Below, piece by piece: positions 27,801 through 45,402 of a stretch of DNA of 64,000 nucleotides (its first letter is position 1; each line of letters starts with the position of its first letter). A model generated the notes under the pieces. The model saw nothing but the letters and a program-made list of their open reading frames with translations, did not search any database and was not told the origin of the DNA. The DNA is from Metaphire vulgaris (lineage: Eukaryota; Annelida; Clitellata; Crassiclitellata; Megascolecidae), in contig CM030868.1 in assembly GCA_018105865.1 (NCBI GenBank), positions 2,372,356 through 2,436,355 on the forward strand, read 5' to 3'. Made by a program: the position numbers and the translations under genes.

Positions 27801-27943
27801 TCCGGAGCCAAAATGGCCGTTACACTTCCTTCAATATCTGTCTCAAAAATGTGCGCCTTTGTGAGCTTTTTATCCCAGTGTGCAGCCAACCAGATGCGAG
27901 ACAAAGGTCCACGCTTCTTCAGAATGAAATTTGCATAGAACAT
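10160..27943 (-). CDS. RAD21: RAD21 (SCC1/kleisin) cohesin subunit, complete, 12 exons
   Basis: RAD21 is the kleisin that closes the SMC1-SMC3 ring of cohesin in the nucleus and is cut by separase at anaphase. Twelve minus-strand exons join with consistent phases: 27800-27943, 26505-26734, 25543-25649, 23000-23239, 18779-18964, 18052-18180, 16985-17061, 13902-14034, 13175-13392, 12104-12182, 11321-11721, 10160-10426. The total is 2211 nt, 736 codons plus TAG; human RAD21 has 631. The N-terminal kleisin domain begins [20 protein letters not shown]. The SA-binding core includes [19 protein letters not shown]. The C-terminal winged helix includes [17 protein letters not shown]. The extra length lies in acidic, lineage-variable middle exons (23000-23239, 18052-18180, 11321-11721). 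A plus-strand first exon starts 727 bp upstream. Introns contain about ten transposon copies. Confidence 0.96.
11321..11721 (-). CDS. RAD21: RAD21 exon 11 (acidic, low-complexity linker)
   Basis: 133 codons with a Gly-run ([15 protein letters not shown]) and a Ser/Asp-rich stretch ending [17 protein letters not shown]. It has little similarity to vertebrate RAD21, as expected for this disordered segment. Acceptor tttcctag, donor gttcga. Confidence 0.85.
12104..12182 (-). CDS. RAD21: RAD21 exon 10
   Basis: 26 codons, [20 protein letters not shown] then KRGRSE. Donor gtgcga. The acceptor after ccttgaag is chosen because an in-frame stop lies just upstream and because the phases on both sides demand it. 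Confidence 0.68.
12797..13168. repeat. Compound TTA/TAG/ACA/GAT/CAG array in a RAD21 intron
   Basis: About 370 bp of changing triplets that begins immediately beyond the exon 9 donor. Confidence 0.95.
13175..13392 (-). CDS. RAD21: RAD21 exon 9 (SA1/2-binding core)
   Basis: Contains [35 protein letters not shown] and [10 protein letters not shown], the most conserved central part of RAD21. Acceptor tgaccaacag, donor gtgagt. The intron just downstream is a 370-bp compound triplet array. Confidence 0.95.
13466..13613. repeat. (AAC)/(AAT)n array
   Basis: Interrupted by single TAG and ATT units; RAD21 intron. Confidence 0.95.
13902..14034 (-). CDS. RAD21: RAD21 exon 8
   Basis: Ends with [20 protein letters not shown] then EVNFK, aligning with the vertebrate stretch just before the basic KxKRKRK motif. 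Donor gtgaga. The acceptor (…aaagag) lacks a good pyrimidine tract, so the 5' border is less sure than the 3' border. Confidence 0.82.
14164..14242. mobile_element. 79-bp mariner-type hairpin element, copy 2
   Basis: Same ends and centre as 6294-6372, TA on both sides; lies upstream of RAD21 exon 8. Confidence 0.82.
14447..16540. mobile_element. Fold-back element with arms of about 690-700 bp
   Basis: Ends GGGTCATTCCGCGTCAAATC and, inverted, GATTTGATGCGGAATGACCC, flanked by the 4-bp direct repeat TTAC (14443-14446, 16541-16544). The left arm runs to about 15150 and the right arm from about 15852; they are near-identical inverted copies around a spacer of about 700 bp. It lies inside a RAD21 intron. 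Superfamily not assigned. Confidence 0.88.
16870..16950. mobile_element. TTAA hairpin element, subfamily B, copy 1
   Basis: 81 bp with a distinct core CCGAGTAACACTCGTCCATT; left flank mutated to TTAG. RAD21 intron, about 35 bp from exon 7. Confidence 0.75.
16985..17061 (-). CDS. RAD21: RAD21 exon 7
   Basis: 25 codons, (S)[19 protein letters not shown] then TTTRTK, part of the acidic linker. Acceptor tcatttag, donor gtatca (weak). The phases fit on both sides. Confidence 0.72.
18052..18180 (-). CDS. RAD21: RAD21 exon 6 (Gly/Asp/Asn-run exon)
   Basis: 42 codons; the middle is a coding microsatellite of (GGT)4(GAT)4(AAT)3(GAT)3, giving a Gly-Asp-Asn-Asp run in an acidic linker. Acceptor cattcaacag, donor gtaagt. 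Both phases match the neighbouring exons. Confidence 0.82.
18779..18964 (-). CDS. RAD21: RAD21 exon 5
   Basis: Opens (G)[20 protein letters not shown], followed by an acidic and lysine/glutamate-rich linker. Strong acceptor ttcttccacag, donor gtaaat. It lies in the part of the protein where vertebrate RAD21 has its first separase site; I do not assign one here. Confidence 0.88.
19237..19342. repeat. (TTA)n array
   Basis: RAD21 intron; isolated TTG units. Confidence 0.95.
19760..19835. mobile_element. Mariner-type hairpin element, copy 3
   Basis: Ends CAGGGTGGCACAAAAAACG / TTTTTGTGCCACCCTG with the same centre; slightly diverged; RAD21 intron. Confidence 0.78.
20009..20089. mobile_element. 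TTAA hairpin element, subfamily C, copy 1
   Basis: 81 bp, TTAACCCTTTTTGTAG … GCGAAAGGGTTAA. The core is unlike A and B, but length and ends are the same design. Confidence 0.68.
20181..20605. mobile_element. TA-ended fold-back element, Tc1/mariner type
   Basis: Ends TACTGCTCAAAAATTTATGA and its inverted copy at 20576-20605. A second inverted block (attctacgattgatgtacag) continues the arms almost to the centre. No transposase; RAD21 intron. Confidence 0.75.
21812..21894. repeat. (TAA)n to (CAA)n array
   Basis: RAD21 intron; lies just before a TTAA hairpin element. Confidence 0.95.
21915..21994. mobile_element. TTAA hairpin element, subfamily C, copy 2
   Basis: 80 bp, TTAACCCTTTGGCCATG … GTCAAAAGGGTTAA; shares TCTGTATA and GGTTATGAA words with copy 1 of subfamily C. 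Confidence 0.66.
23000..23239 (-). CDS. RAD21: RAD21 exon 4, in-frame cassette not evident in the human protein
   Basis: 240-nt exon with the same phase at both ends, coding for 79 residues including [20 protein letters not shown] and [20 protein letters not shown]. Acceptor tttgtctcag and donor gtaaga are good. Skipping it would join GDDGFG to GDFGFNP, which is close to the human order, so it could be alternatively spliced. Confidence 0.8.
23816..24786 (-). mobile_element. Non-autonomous piggyBac-like element flanked by TTAA
   Basis: Perfect inverted ends CTCTTAGGCAGCC / GGCTGCCTAAGAG lie directly between TTAA at 23812-23815 and 24787-24790. TTAA target duplication is the piggyBac hallmark. 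Length 971 bp, in a RAD21 intron. A small palindrome (tgcggtcgataacgaccgca) lies beside the right end. It carries a 51-codon frame (24410-24565) resembling only the start of a transposase. Confidence 0.8.
24410..24565 (-). pseudogene. Truncated transposase-like N-terminus (piggyBac-like)
   Basis: Reads [20 protein letters not shown], then [20 protein letters not shown], then SIKKPSF and stop. The acidic 'EAL-x-I…D-D/S-D-x-E' start is usual for piggyBac transposases; the catalytic domain is absent. Confidence 0.45.
25443..25521. mobile_element. TTAA hairpin element, subfamily D
   Basis: 79 bp, TTAACCTTTAAACCGCCAC … TGGCGGTTTAAGGTTTAA. Stem-loop with unrelated core; lies 22 bp 3' of RAD21 exon 3. 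Confidence 0.65.
25543..25649 (-). CDS. RAD21: RAD21 exon 3
   Basis: Contains [17 protein letters not shown], matching the conserved Q-S-R-x-E-D/E-I-T motif after the N-domain. Ends GDDGF plus one base; donor gtaagt. Confidence 0.93.
26505..26734 (-). CDS. RAD21: RAD21 exon 2
   Basis: Opens [20 protein letters not shown] and continues through [13 protein letters not shown] and [15 protein letters not shown]. It completes the N-terminal kleisin domain. Ends after two bases of a codon. Confidence 0.96.
27347..27768. mobile_element. Inverted-repeat element, GGGGCTGTCCATTAATTACG family, copy 1
   Basis: 422 bp; ends AGGGGCTGTCCATTAATTAC / GTAATTAATGGACAACCCCT with further inverted blocks inside (gttgacgtcaac; accccctc). 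No transposase. Ends 32 bp from the RAD21 exon 1 donor. Confidence 0.8.
27800..27943 (-). CDS. RAD21: RAD21 exon 1 (kleisin N-terminus)
   Basis: 48 codons from [13 protein letters not shown] through [14 protein letters not shown] to LAPE. This is the SMC3-binding half-domain, nearly invariant in animals. Donor gtctct. A terminal-inverted-repeat element ends 32 bp inside intron 1. Confidence 0.96.
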
Positions 27944-28254
27944 TTTTATAGTTTCTAAAAAAACAATGAAAATGAATATAGATTGTGTCTCGAATGTGTA
28001 GTCAATGAATCACACAATACCACCAAGACAAAAAGGTAATAAATAAAACAAATCAAACATCTTAAAACAAATACAGAATAATTCAACGCATGCTCAAACT
28101 TCACAATTTAGTTAACCTTGTGCTGTTCGGTGACAGTATAGTTAAATTGTCTTACGTGATGCCTATCATTCCTAACAGTTCTTCTTAGTTGTTAGTTGCA
28201 AGGAAGCAAGTGATAAACTCCAATAAGCGATAAACTCCAACTTCTGCACGACGC

Positions 28255-28306
<52 letters not shown>

Positions 28307-28669
28307 GTACACGGCGTCAACCTTTCGAGTAGCTCTGTAAAATTTGGTTTTATCTACTCATCTATTCCAGTTTTGAACTTCAGATGAGAGGTGGGATGAG
28401 GAGTCTGGCAATGGGTCAGCTAAAAGCCAAATTTCTTCCATGGGGAGGATTTGGTCTCAACCAGAGGGGGGCCTAGTCCCCTTAACGATGCCGAACTTTA
28501 TGTAAATTAAATCGCAACATTTAATTAAACGATTATTTGAATGTCTGCCTAAATCACACAAACATATTGCCGGGTCGAACTGTTGTCTGCAATTTTTTAC
28601 ACGGAAATCATCAGAAAAACTCACTTTTTGACGAAATTTATTAGAAGATTCAATTGATAATTGAAGAAA
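27944..28669. promoter_or_regulatory. RAD21: Putative shared promoter region, RAD21 and plus-strand exon
   Basis: Lies between two divergent start codons. It contains a duplicated word GCGATAAACTCCAA, a (TTA)n run and no clear TATA box in either direction. The assignment rests only on gene arrangement. Confidence 0.4.
28255..28303. repeat. (TTA)n array in the shared 5' region
   Basis: Sixteen TTA units in the 727 bp between the RAD21 start and the plus-strand exon. Confidence 0.95.
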
Positions 28670-28724
28670 ATGTCGCGAAACGTCATTGGATACAGACTGG
28701 AACCCTGCTTTGCTCCGATCGATG
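28670..28724 (+). CDS. Probable first coding exon of a plus-strand gene
   Basis: ATG in context GAAGAAAATGTCG opens MSRNVIGYRLEPCFAPID plus one base, followed by a near-perfect donor gtgagtatg. It starts 727 bp from the RAD21 start on the opposite strand, as expected for a shared promoter. The next exon is not proven. The first CABIT exon (34980) has the matching phase, so this could be its upstream exon, or it may belong to a separate gene. Confidence 0.45.
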
Positions 28725-28868
28725 GTGAGTATGTAAATTGAGCTACGGTTCAATGTTGTTTCCTCGAATGTTTTTCTGCGTGTCTCAACTCTCCTACAGA
28801 GGCGGTTCTACGTTGGGGATGACTGGGATGCCTTCCCCACCGAGCTTCTTTTTTGCTTTTCTTTTTAC

Positions 28869-28919
28869 AGTGGTTTTCACACAGGCTTACTTAGCCTCCT
28901 TAAACCACTTAAAATCAGA
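28869..28919 (+). mobile_element. SINE 3' hairpin without an array
   Basis: CAGTGGTTTTCACACAGGCT … CTTAAACCACTTAAAATCAG; here no (TTA)n follows. Confidence 0.62.
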
Positions 28920-29176
28920 GACATGGGTTGGGAGGGGGGCTTGAGCCCCCAAAACATGAGGCTAACCCCCCAAATGAATTCAAGCCCATATGGTGTTGCG
29001 GGCTCAAAAGTTTTGTTGGTGCAGTTAGTGCAGCCTTGAGAGTTCATCGCCCATAACACAAATAATTTTACGCCTTAATATTAATAATTTCGTGGTGTCA
29101 TTAACTTAATTCGCTATGGTGCTATAGATATTCGCCAGGTCTTTCATTTACTTGATGTCCCTCGTTCTCGTACAGT

Positions 29177-29362
29177 CAGTGGCGGCTCTAGGACTTGGCA
29201 AGTGAGGGGCCGTTGGGGTGGCAACTTCTAATCATGTGGGCCAACCATTTGTTGTTTAATGCATGTAGCATTAAGTATAGGGTCCCAACTGGGGGGCCAC
29301 TGAGGGCCATACACTCAATAGGGGGCACGGGCCCCTCTGACCCCCCGGTGGAGCCGCCACTG
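29177..29362. mobile_element. hAT-type element, CAGTGGCGG family, 186 bp
   Basis: Ends CAGTGGCGGCTCTAGG / GGTGGAGCCGCCACTG; perfect 8-bp repeat CGTACAGT. Confidence 0.87.
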
Positions 29363-30959
29363 CGTACAGTCAATGACATTATTGTGTTGTATGAAATGGC
29401 TGGTTGTGCTCTATTTCGAACCCTGTAGATCGGAATTGAGAATGATATTATTGATTATTCTTTCACAGGTAAAAGCAGTAAAGAAGGAACAAGTGGAAAA
29501 TGTGGGTTTTGTCGGAGAATTTTTTCAAATTGATTAGATTTTTTGATATCAAGGCCTTATAAACCCTCTTTTCAACAGGCCTTCAATTGGCTTCTCTCAC
29601 ACAGCGAATAATTATTATAAAACTTGTTTTTGATGTCTATTAAACCTGTTGTAGGCCTATAATGAACCAGATATCTTAATACGCGACTCTTTCTCGATCG
29701 CTCTACTAGCCATTCCACAAAATTTTCGGCAGGACTTTCATTTAGTTGATGTCCCTCGTTCTCGTACAGCCATGTCTCCATTTTTGAACATTGTTTCCAT
29801 TGCTTTCATATCGTACACGTACTTACTGCACAGAAGTTGACTTGCCATGTACAATTTTGCACACAAGAAATTTCATGCGCACACGTAGGCCTACTACAAA
29901 AAAATTAGAGGGAACATTGGACTCTAGATTCTAGATTATTCACCTTCACAGTGGGCAATGCATGATTTAACACAACCTTCCACGCCACGACATCATCTGG
30001 CCTTAGGCCTAATCTTGAAAAAATTGCCAGTGTATTTTCATCGACTGTCTGATCTTGTTGTTTCGCAAACAATAGGCCTACATGTATTGTTTATGGAATT
30101 TTATGTTGTCTTCTTGTTGTTGGTCTAGGCCTATAGGCTTACGGTTAGTTAAGCCGAATGGTTTGAAGCAGAGCGATTGCACTGTGAAATTGTCGCAAAG
30201 TCTTTGTTATTCTGGCGTGCACGATCGAGAGTCGTGGAGTCACCGCAAAATTCTATTGAAATGTCTCAAATCTCAAGTCTCAAGTCTAGATAGAATCGCT
30301 TTCAATAGACGCCCGTATAGGCCAAACTCTAAAGCATTAGCTATTGCGCTTGGACTGTGTGCGTAATCTCTTGAGCACGACATGGCAGTCCGTAAAAATG
30401 CGTGGGCCTGCGAAGATTACATTTCCATATTTGCCCGAAATTGCTTTTTGCCGAAGCGTAAAGAACGCCATTGTAACGCTATACAATAGAAGCAAAATTG
30501 CTTATAGGCATCGGTTCGTGCATCGGCGTATCTACGAGGGGCACAGACTCACAGAGGGGCTGGTCTCCGCCCCCTCATTGGGACGGTCGAACATAGACTG
30601 GTCGTGGAATTCGTGCAGAGCCGATGAAAACGTGTACCAGTTGGGGAGGGGTATTGAAGTAAACTTGGATGAAAAAGTGGGACCCAGTCCCTAAACTTTT
30701 CTTCATTCAAAAACTTCAAACATCTCCTCTTTTCCCACTTCTCAAAAAGTGTGTGTGGGGGGGGGTCTCGAGGCTTGAGGTCTCATAGAAGTTTACGCCT
30801 ATGTGTAGGAGTACAGTAGGGTGTATTGTCGATACGTTTCGGCTAAAAATATGCCCCAAATCTCGAGTTTTGAATCAGTGTCCTGATTTTTATCGCCTGC
30901 ATGGTGTCATATCTCGATAGAGGGGAAACTCATGATGCTCCCCAAAAAGCCTTAGTCGG

Positions 30960-31131
30960 CAGGGGCGTAGCGACGGGTGTATATCGGTATATATACCCTC
31001 TCCCCAAACAGAAAAATCAGGCTACCTTAAAGTTTTTAATGTGCTGTTTACAGATTTTCAACGTTTTTGAAGATTTATACCATCCCCAAATCACATTATA
31101 CTCCCGAAATCAAATTCCTGGCTACGCCCTG
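30960..31131. mobile_element. hAT-type element, CAGGGGCGTAG family, copy 2
   Basis: 172 bp, ends CAGGGGCGTAGCGACGG / GGCTACGCCCTG, perfect 8-bp repeat TTAGTCGG. Confidence 0.87.
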
Positions 31132-31399
31132 TTAGTCGGGTCTGGAAAGTCAGTCTGCAGAAGCCTTGGAACCCCCCTCCCCCCTCCATCACGGAACCCT
31201 GGCTACGCCAGTGAGCCCATGCCACTTGCACTTACTACACTATAAGTAGCTATACTTAGAACCACTGCGCATTCGCCGCTGTGCGTGAAAAAGTTCGGTC
31301 TTAAGTTTCAGCGATGACCGCACCTGTTAGAACGTCGGCGTTGAATCGAATTCAAGCATTCCTGTTATAAAACACTCAAAATTAGAATAGGTAAGGAAT

Positions 31400-31452
31400 T
31401 TATCCGTCCATTTTACATTTTGTTACATTTAAATACCCAGTTAAGGGGTTAA
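31400..31452. mobile_element. TTAA hairpin element, subfamily A, truncated
   Basis: Only the half from TATCCGTCCATTTTACATTT to GTTAAGGGGTTAA remains. Confidence 0.6.
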
Positions 31453-31565
31453 ACGTTTTTTAGTTGCTAAGGTTTGGTATTCATTGGCAAACGACGAGTC
31501 TTAAACTGCATGTGATCTTTCACTAAATTTACTGGACCTATATATTGTCGCCTATAAGTCATATA

Positions 31566-31651
31566 TTAACCCCTTAACCGTGTATTTATCTGTAACTCAA
31601 TGTAAAAATGGACGGATATATATATATCGGGTTCCCCAGTTAAGGGGTTAA
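31566..31651. mobile_element. TTAA hairpin element, subfamily A, copy 3
   Basis: 86 bp; the extra length is a (TA)n expansion in the GGATATATC part of the core. Confidence 0.8.
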
Positions 31652-32511
31652 ACGAGGTTTTTGATATTTTGATGACATAAGAACGACAAGAAAGACGGTT
31701 TTTTTAAAAACTTGCCCGATGGCAAGTGGACCCCTAGACACAGACTGGGGATGCATCCCCCCACCGGGGTTCAGGATGACCTTTTTGGCTTGTCAGCCCA
31801 TTTTCCTGTGAGTTTCTTGAAAAAGTTAGTGAAAAATACTGCGAATTTGCTTGTCGAGCTTATTTGGCAAGGTTTATCAGCATTTAGTGGGCAAGACACT
31901 AACAATGTCCTTTCCCCTCTCTCTTTTCTTTTCTTTCTTCTTCACTTTGCATCCCCTCCCCACCAACTTCCTATAATTTTTTCAACCCCCACCAAGAAAT
32001 CCTGCCACTGCTTAGACAATAAACTTTTATACAGGGTTTTTAGTGGGATGTACTCTAATTCTGGCGCTGTATATCAAAATCAGAAATGATATTATTGATC
32101 ATTCTTGTGACGTTTGACGCTGTGAAGACGGGGACAAACGAAAATGTGGCTTTTGTTGGAAAATTTGTCCAACTCGCTGACATTTTTGCACATCTAGACA
32201 CCTTCCGTTCAATAATTCATCCGTTGGCTTCTGTCGTACACGGTCAATATTAAATTCGAATGGTGTTTTTTCGACCCCGCCTCAACCCTCCAATCCAGCC
32301 CCGATATCCGCTTCTCCGTTTGCCACTCCTCGGAATAGAGGAGCGATTGCGACGAAGCGCCAATTCTCATGAAGTGACTTGCGTGACAACCTGGTTTGCA
32401 ATTCGTGAGAGAAATGTCAGAAGAATCGACGCGTGTTGAATCGCCGCAAAATGACACTTTCGCGCCTTTCTTCTGGCCTAGATATAAGCCTAGGCCTATA
32501 TAACCTATATG

Positions 32512-32912
32512 GGGGCTGTCCATTAATTACGCCAACAAAATAGGGGGAGGGGTGCCGAAGAAGTTCGACAGTTGTTGACAGTTGTTGACTTGTATATATT
32601 AAGAGAAGTTGACGTCAACAATTTCACTTTTACAAATTATCAAAAAATAAGAAATTTCACGGAATACTAGATTAGTTATTAGAACGAAGAAGAGCATGGA
32701 AAGCAAAAAAAGTAATCAGTTTGACACTTGATGTGCAAAAATGGGGAAAAGGTCATCATAGGGGGACCCGTCACTGATCTTATTGGGGTACTGTCAAAAG
32801 TGGTTGACATAGGCCTAATTATAGGGGGTCACTGAAAGTTGACAGTTGCTGCCAAGGGAGGAGGGGGTCAAAAATTGACCAAAAATTGTTGAAATAATTA
32901 ATGAACAGCCCC
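32512..32912. mobile_element. Inverted-repeat element, GGGGCTGTCCATTAATTACG family, copy 2
   Basis: About 400 bp, ends GGGGCTGTCCATTAATTACG / TAATTAATGAACAGCCCCT; inverted relative to copy 1. Confidence 0.78.
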
Positions 32913-34909
32913 TATATAGGCCTATTAAAACCCTTCCGTCCAAAATCTAGGCATGGTTCTCCAAAATTCGGGTAGGCCAAGCGGCAGTAAATTTAAAAAA
33001 ATTAGATATTAAACTGCATGCCCGAATAGAAAAAATAACAAAACGAGGTTACGTCCATCGCTGCTGATCCAGCGTCATATGCCAACGAAAATAATGTTTA
33101 TATTTTGCGAGTCTGACAAATGCAATGAAACACTTTCACGACATTTACATGTACTGTAGGTCGCCATACTGGCGATATATTAATCTAAGTATGTTGTCAG
33201 ATGTGTGTCGTATATTAACGGGGACTCGATATATTGACTGAATAGGCCTGCGGGGTGACAGGTGCTGCGCATTATCGGATGTCGCGTAGTACAGATTTTT
33301 ATCTGACACCAGAATGAGTAGGCCTAACTCACGAGCGGAATAGTATAATAACGGTTCCAGTTTTGGATTTCGTTTGAAGCGGCAAGATGTTGCGGCGTGA
33401 AGAAATCGACCGGTAATCGCGAATTTCACGAATGCAATTCTGAAGGTTGTGCTGCGCATTATTCGGATGTACGTGTAGTACAGATGGTGTGCTTTATTTG
33501 ACACCAGCTATGACAGGAACTTCACAAGTTCACAAAACTCTTGGGCAAGCGGTTGTATATTATAGCAAAACCTTCTCTCTCCCTCCCTCCAGTTTTTGCT
33601 TCGTTCTGGACAGAAGCGGCAAGATATGTTTGCATGATTGAGTCACCCCAAAGAAATCGAGCCGCCACTGCTCCGTACAAATGCCAAGTCAAATGGTCGT
33701 CGAACAACCAGAATATAGTCAATAAATATAAGTCTGAAAGAGAAAAAAATTTTTTGACAGTTTTTCAATATCACTTGGAAATAATTTTCGAAACTTTTCG
33801 TCCAATCTTAATACTGTACTTCGATTATATTATTAGACCTATATACAGTACCAAACGATTGGTACTTAGTTATGGCCCGTTATTTCTGGTACAAGAAGTA
33901 CTTTTGTTTAGAAAGTAAAATGGCAGAAATACAAGTGAATGCTCTAACGAAGAATAATACATATATAATCTAATTTTGGAACTTCTATAGCGCCACTTAA
34001 CAATGCACAAATAGAAAACGAGGACAGAAGGAAGCAAAAAAGTAAACACACAAAGAACGCAATGCAAACTAGAACTATTAACTACCGTCATACATAGGCC
34101 TGCAGAGAAAACTTTTACTCAGAATAATAATATTAATCAACACATTTATTGTTCTGCTCTTTGAATTAAACTCCCTACAGGCTGGATTAAACGAACAGGT
34201 GAATGGAAGGGAAGCGTGAGTGACAGTGGGAGAAATCCTACTAAACCACCCACTCAAACCCAGTTATTTCACTATTTATTACGGTCACAAGACTACTGGG
34301 TCACAGAAAGTCTGATACTTAAACGGAACTTGACCTTATATGTACTGTACCATCAGTCTGTATGTATGCAGTGCTGGTAGGCCTAAAGTTGTATTGTTTA
34401 GGCCTAAGTTAGACCGACGAGCTATGACTAACCGGACGAGTCTAAATCCGGTTAGGCCACGGCCCACGAGTGTGGAAAGCGTTACTACTATGGCACGCCT
34501 TTTGTGAAATATACTGTGCATTGTACGTAACGCGGCAAAGACTGTGGTCGGTCGGATTTTTTTGCCATAGGCCCTATCTGAGTCACGCAAAATCACTGCG
34601 TTCACTGGTTTCTTGTCATTTCGTCTCCTCTGCAATAACTCTCTGTCGAGAGTCGAAACACATTAGCGGGTGACTTGACGTGTCTTTTTGGAAACAGTGG
34701 CAACACTGTCCCTGGCTATACGCTTCGATGAACTCAACCCCCTCCCCCGATCTGACTACCCCCGCCCCCTCCCCCCCCCTTACCCGCCCTCCCCTCCCCA
34801 TCAGCCTCCAATTTTTTCACCCCACTCGGCGGTTTTTAAAAACTACTGTAGCCCATCGCAAGTCAACTACAGCTCTCGGGCTAACTGGGCTAACGTAGCC
34901 GTGTGAAGA

Positions 34910-34910
<1 letters not shown>

Positions 34911-34953
<43 letters not shown>
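34911..34953. repeat. (CA)n array
   Basis: Ends 27 bp before the CABIT exon 1 acceptor. Confidence 0.97.
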
Positions 34954-34957
<4 letters not shown>

Positions 34958-34979
34958 CGATAACTTTACACGTGCTCAG

Positions 34980-43018
<8,039 letters not shown>

Positions 43019-43068
43019 AACGATCTCTAATTTATGTAGCGCAGTGGATAAGTCACCCTTGTTCCGCT

Positions 43069-43240
43069 CAGGGGCGTAGCGACGGGGGTGTGTGTATATA
43101 TATATATATATATACCCTCCCAAATCTCAGACTGCCTTCAAATTTTCAAAGTGTTTTTAAAGATTTTCAATTTTTTATGATTTATACCCCCCCCCCGCAT
43201 CACATTATATCCCCAAATCAAAGTCCTGGCTACGCCCCTG
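43069..43240. mobile_element. hAT-type element, CAGGGGCGTAG family, copy 3
   Basis: 172 bp, same ends; flanks GTTCCGCT and GTTCCACT match 7 of 8. Lies in the likely 3' UTR of the CABIT gene. Confidence 0.83.
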
Positions 43241-43325
43241 GTTCCACTGGCATTTATAACTGTTAAGGACGACTGTGTGTGTTGTGTTTTTTTATAGCTG
43301 CGTCCGCATCAAAGACTATGAGCGC

Positions 43326-43405
43326 TTAACCCCTTAACCGTGTATTTAACTGTAACTCAATGTAAAATAGACGGATATATCCGGGATCCCCAGTTAAGGG
43401 GTTAA
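43326..43405. mobile_element. TTAA hairpin element, subfamily A, copy 6
   Basis: 80 bp, about 310 bp 3' of the CABIT stop codon. Confidence 0.8.
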
Positions 43406-43566
43406 GGGGAGAGTGTCTGAACCTCGGCGCATATAAACACAGCATTTTCACCCTTTATTGGAGTTTGGGGATCGAGGGTTTGGGGGTCGGGAGTCGGGAG
43501 AGGAGGGTTCGTCTCGACCAATATTCGAACGTATTTAGTAGTTTTGCAACGTGGTGTACTACACAC

Positions 43567-43895
43567 CAGTGGCGGTTCCAGGATTTCTTGGTGGGCGGGG
43601 GGGGGGGGTGAAATGAATTCATAAGAAATTGGTGGGTGGATGAAAAAAGAAGGGAAAAATCAATAAACTTTACCCAAAAATGCTGATAAAAGGAAATTTT
43701 AACCCTATTGTAATTCTACTACATGCACTTTTACCGCGAAAAATAGGTTGACAAGCGAAAGATGGTCATTCGCAGTTTCTTTCCCATAGTTTTACTAGAC
43801 TTTTACCCAAAAATAGGTTTCACAAGCAAAAAGAAAGTCCGGAAGTCCGGTGGGGGGGTGCATCCCCACTCATCCTCCACATGGAATCGCCACTG
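43567..43895. mobile_element. hAT-type element, CAGTGGCGG family, 329 bp
   Basis: Close relative of 36726-37057 (GGATTTCTTGGTGG; CATCCCCACTCATCC). Flanks CTACACAC and GTACACAC match 7 of 8. Confidence 0.83.
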
Positions 43896-45028
43896 GTACA
43901 CACATGCGTAAATTTCTATTAGACTTCTAATTGTTAGACTCGAGCACCCCCTCACTTTTAAAGAGACTACCATAGGGAAGGGGAAAGGTATGGAAAGGTA
44001 TAGACTACTATGGTGGATGGGCCCCAAACTTTTTCATCCAAGTTTACGCCAATATGTATATAGTATAAAAAAGATATATATTCTCTTTATTCTACTGGAC
44101 CCTATAGTTTTTATCTGTGTATGATATTAACTCATTTAGGAATGATTCATGTACAGTACAGACTGTACAGTAGCTTCATTTTTTTAACTTTAGCAAGGAA
44201 TTATCATATGTTGTTATCCAGGTACACTGTACTTGAGACAACAATTTATCGTATATATATACATATACATATACATATATATACATATGTATTTATATGT
44301 TTGTATACGTATTTATGTGTATATATGTGTATATATATGTGTATATATACATATATATGTGTATATATATGTATATATGTGTATAAATATGTATAAATAT
44401 GATATATGATTATATATGTATATATATATATATATATATGTGTGTGTAGTATATATAGGTCCTATATGAGTGTGTAGTATATATATGCACTCGTGTGACT
44501 GGATGTAACTTGCACGCCATCTATCGGCGTTGATTGACGGTCGTCTGCTTCTCGATTGTCTCGCAACCACCGACCGACGACCGTTAGATTGATCATCAAT
44601 ATATCTCGGGTTCTGGTGCGAATGGAAATTTATGTAGCGCCACATTCGGGCAATCCATCGAATCGCGTGCAAACGATATAGGACGACCTCTTCGTACGCG
44701 CCGCTCGAATTCATTTATATTGCGCCGAATTCACTGCCAGCAACACACACACACACACACACACATGCAAACATACAAACATGAACGGTGCGTGGCGGTG
44801 AAGTGAATTGAACACCATTATAGCTGAAATAATCTACGTTTTCGGAAGTTTTTATTACCAGACTTTTAACGCAGATATCACAAGACAAACCGAGGACTTG
44901 CTTAGTTTTCTATATTTCGAATCCACACTGTTAACCATTAATAATAACCAAGCCCTTTTGCAGTAATCTGGCAATAACTTTCTCAGATTTTGACTAAGCT
45001 CGATAAAGCTATAGTCGCTAGATCTGAG

Positions 45029-45029
<1 letters not shown>

Positions 45030-45119
<90 letters not shown>

Positions 45120-45168
45120 GTGGGTGAGAGAGTGAGTGAGAGAGAGAGAGTGAGAGAGAGAGTGAGAG

Positions 45169-45229
<61 letters not shown>

Positions 45230-45259
45230 GAGAGAGAGAGAGTGAGAGAGTGAGAGAGA

Positions 45260-45293
<34 letters not shown>
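45030..45293. repeat. (TA)/(GA) compound array
   Basis: (TA)n-(GA)n-TATATATA-(GA)n-(TA)n, roughly symmetric. Confidence 0.96.
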
Positions 45294-45295
<2 letters not shown>

Positions 45296-45402
45296 CTACT
45301 CTCTGCATTTGAAGTGCCTGAAGAAGTGCAGAGCGCAGAAGCTGACTTTATCTTTTTCGCTGACAGTAGAGGATCTCCACGTACAGGGTCATCACCAGTT
45401 AA

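Larger units (their letters stand above)
28725..34979. other. Repeat-rich stretch 5' of the CABIT exons
   Basis: Two hAT-type elements, a GGGGCTGTCC element, two TTAA hairpins and a SINE tail. No exon found; it is intron if the exon at 28670 belongs to the CABIT gene. Confidence 0.55.
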
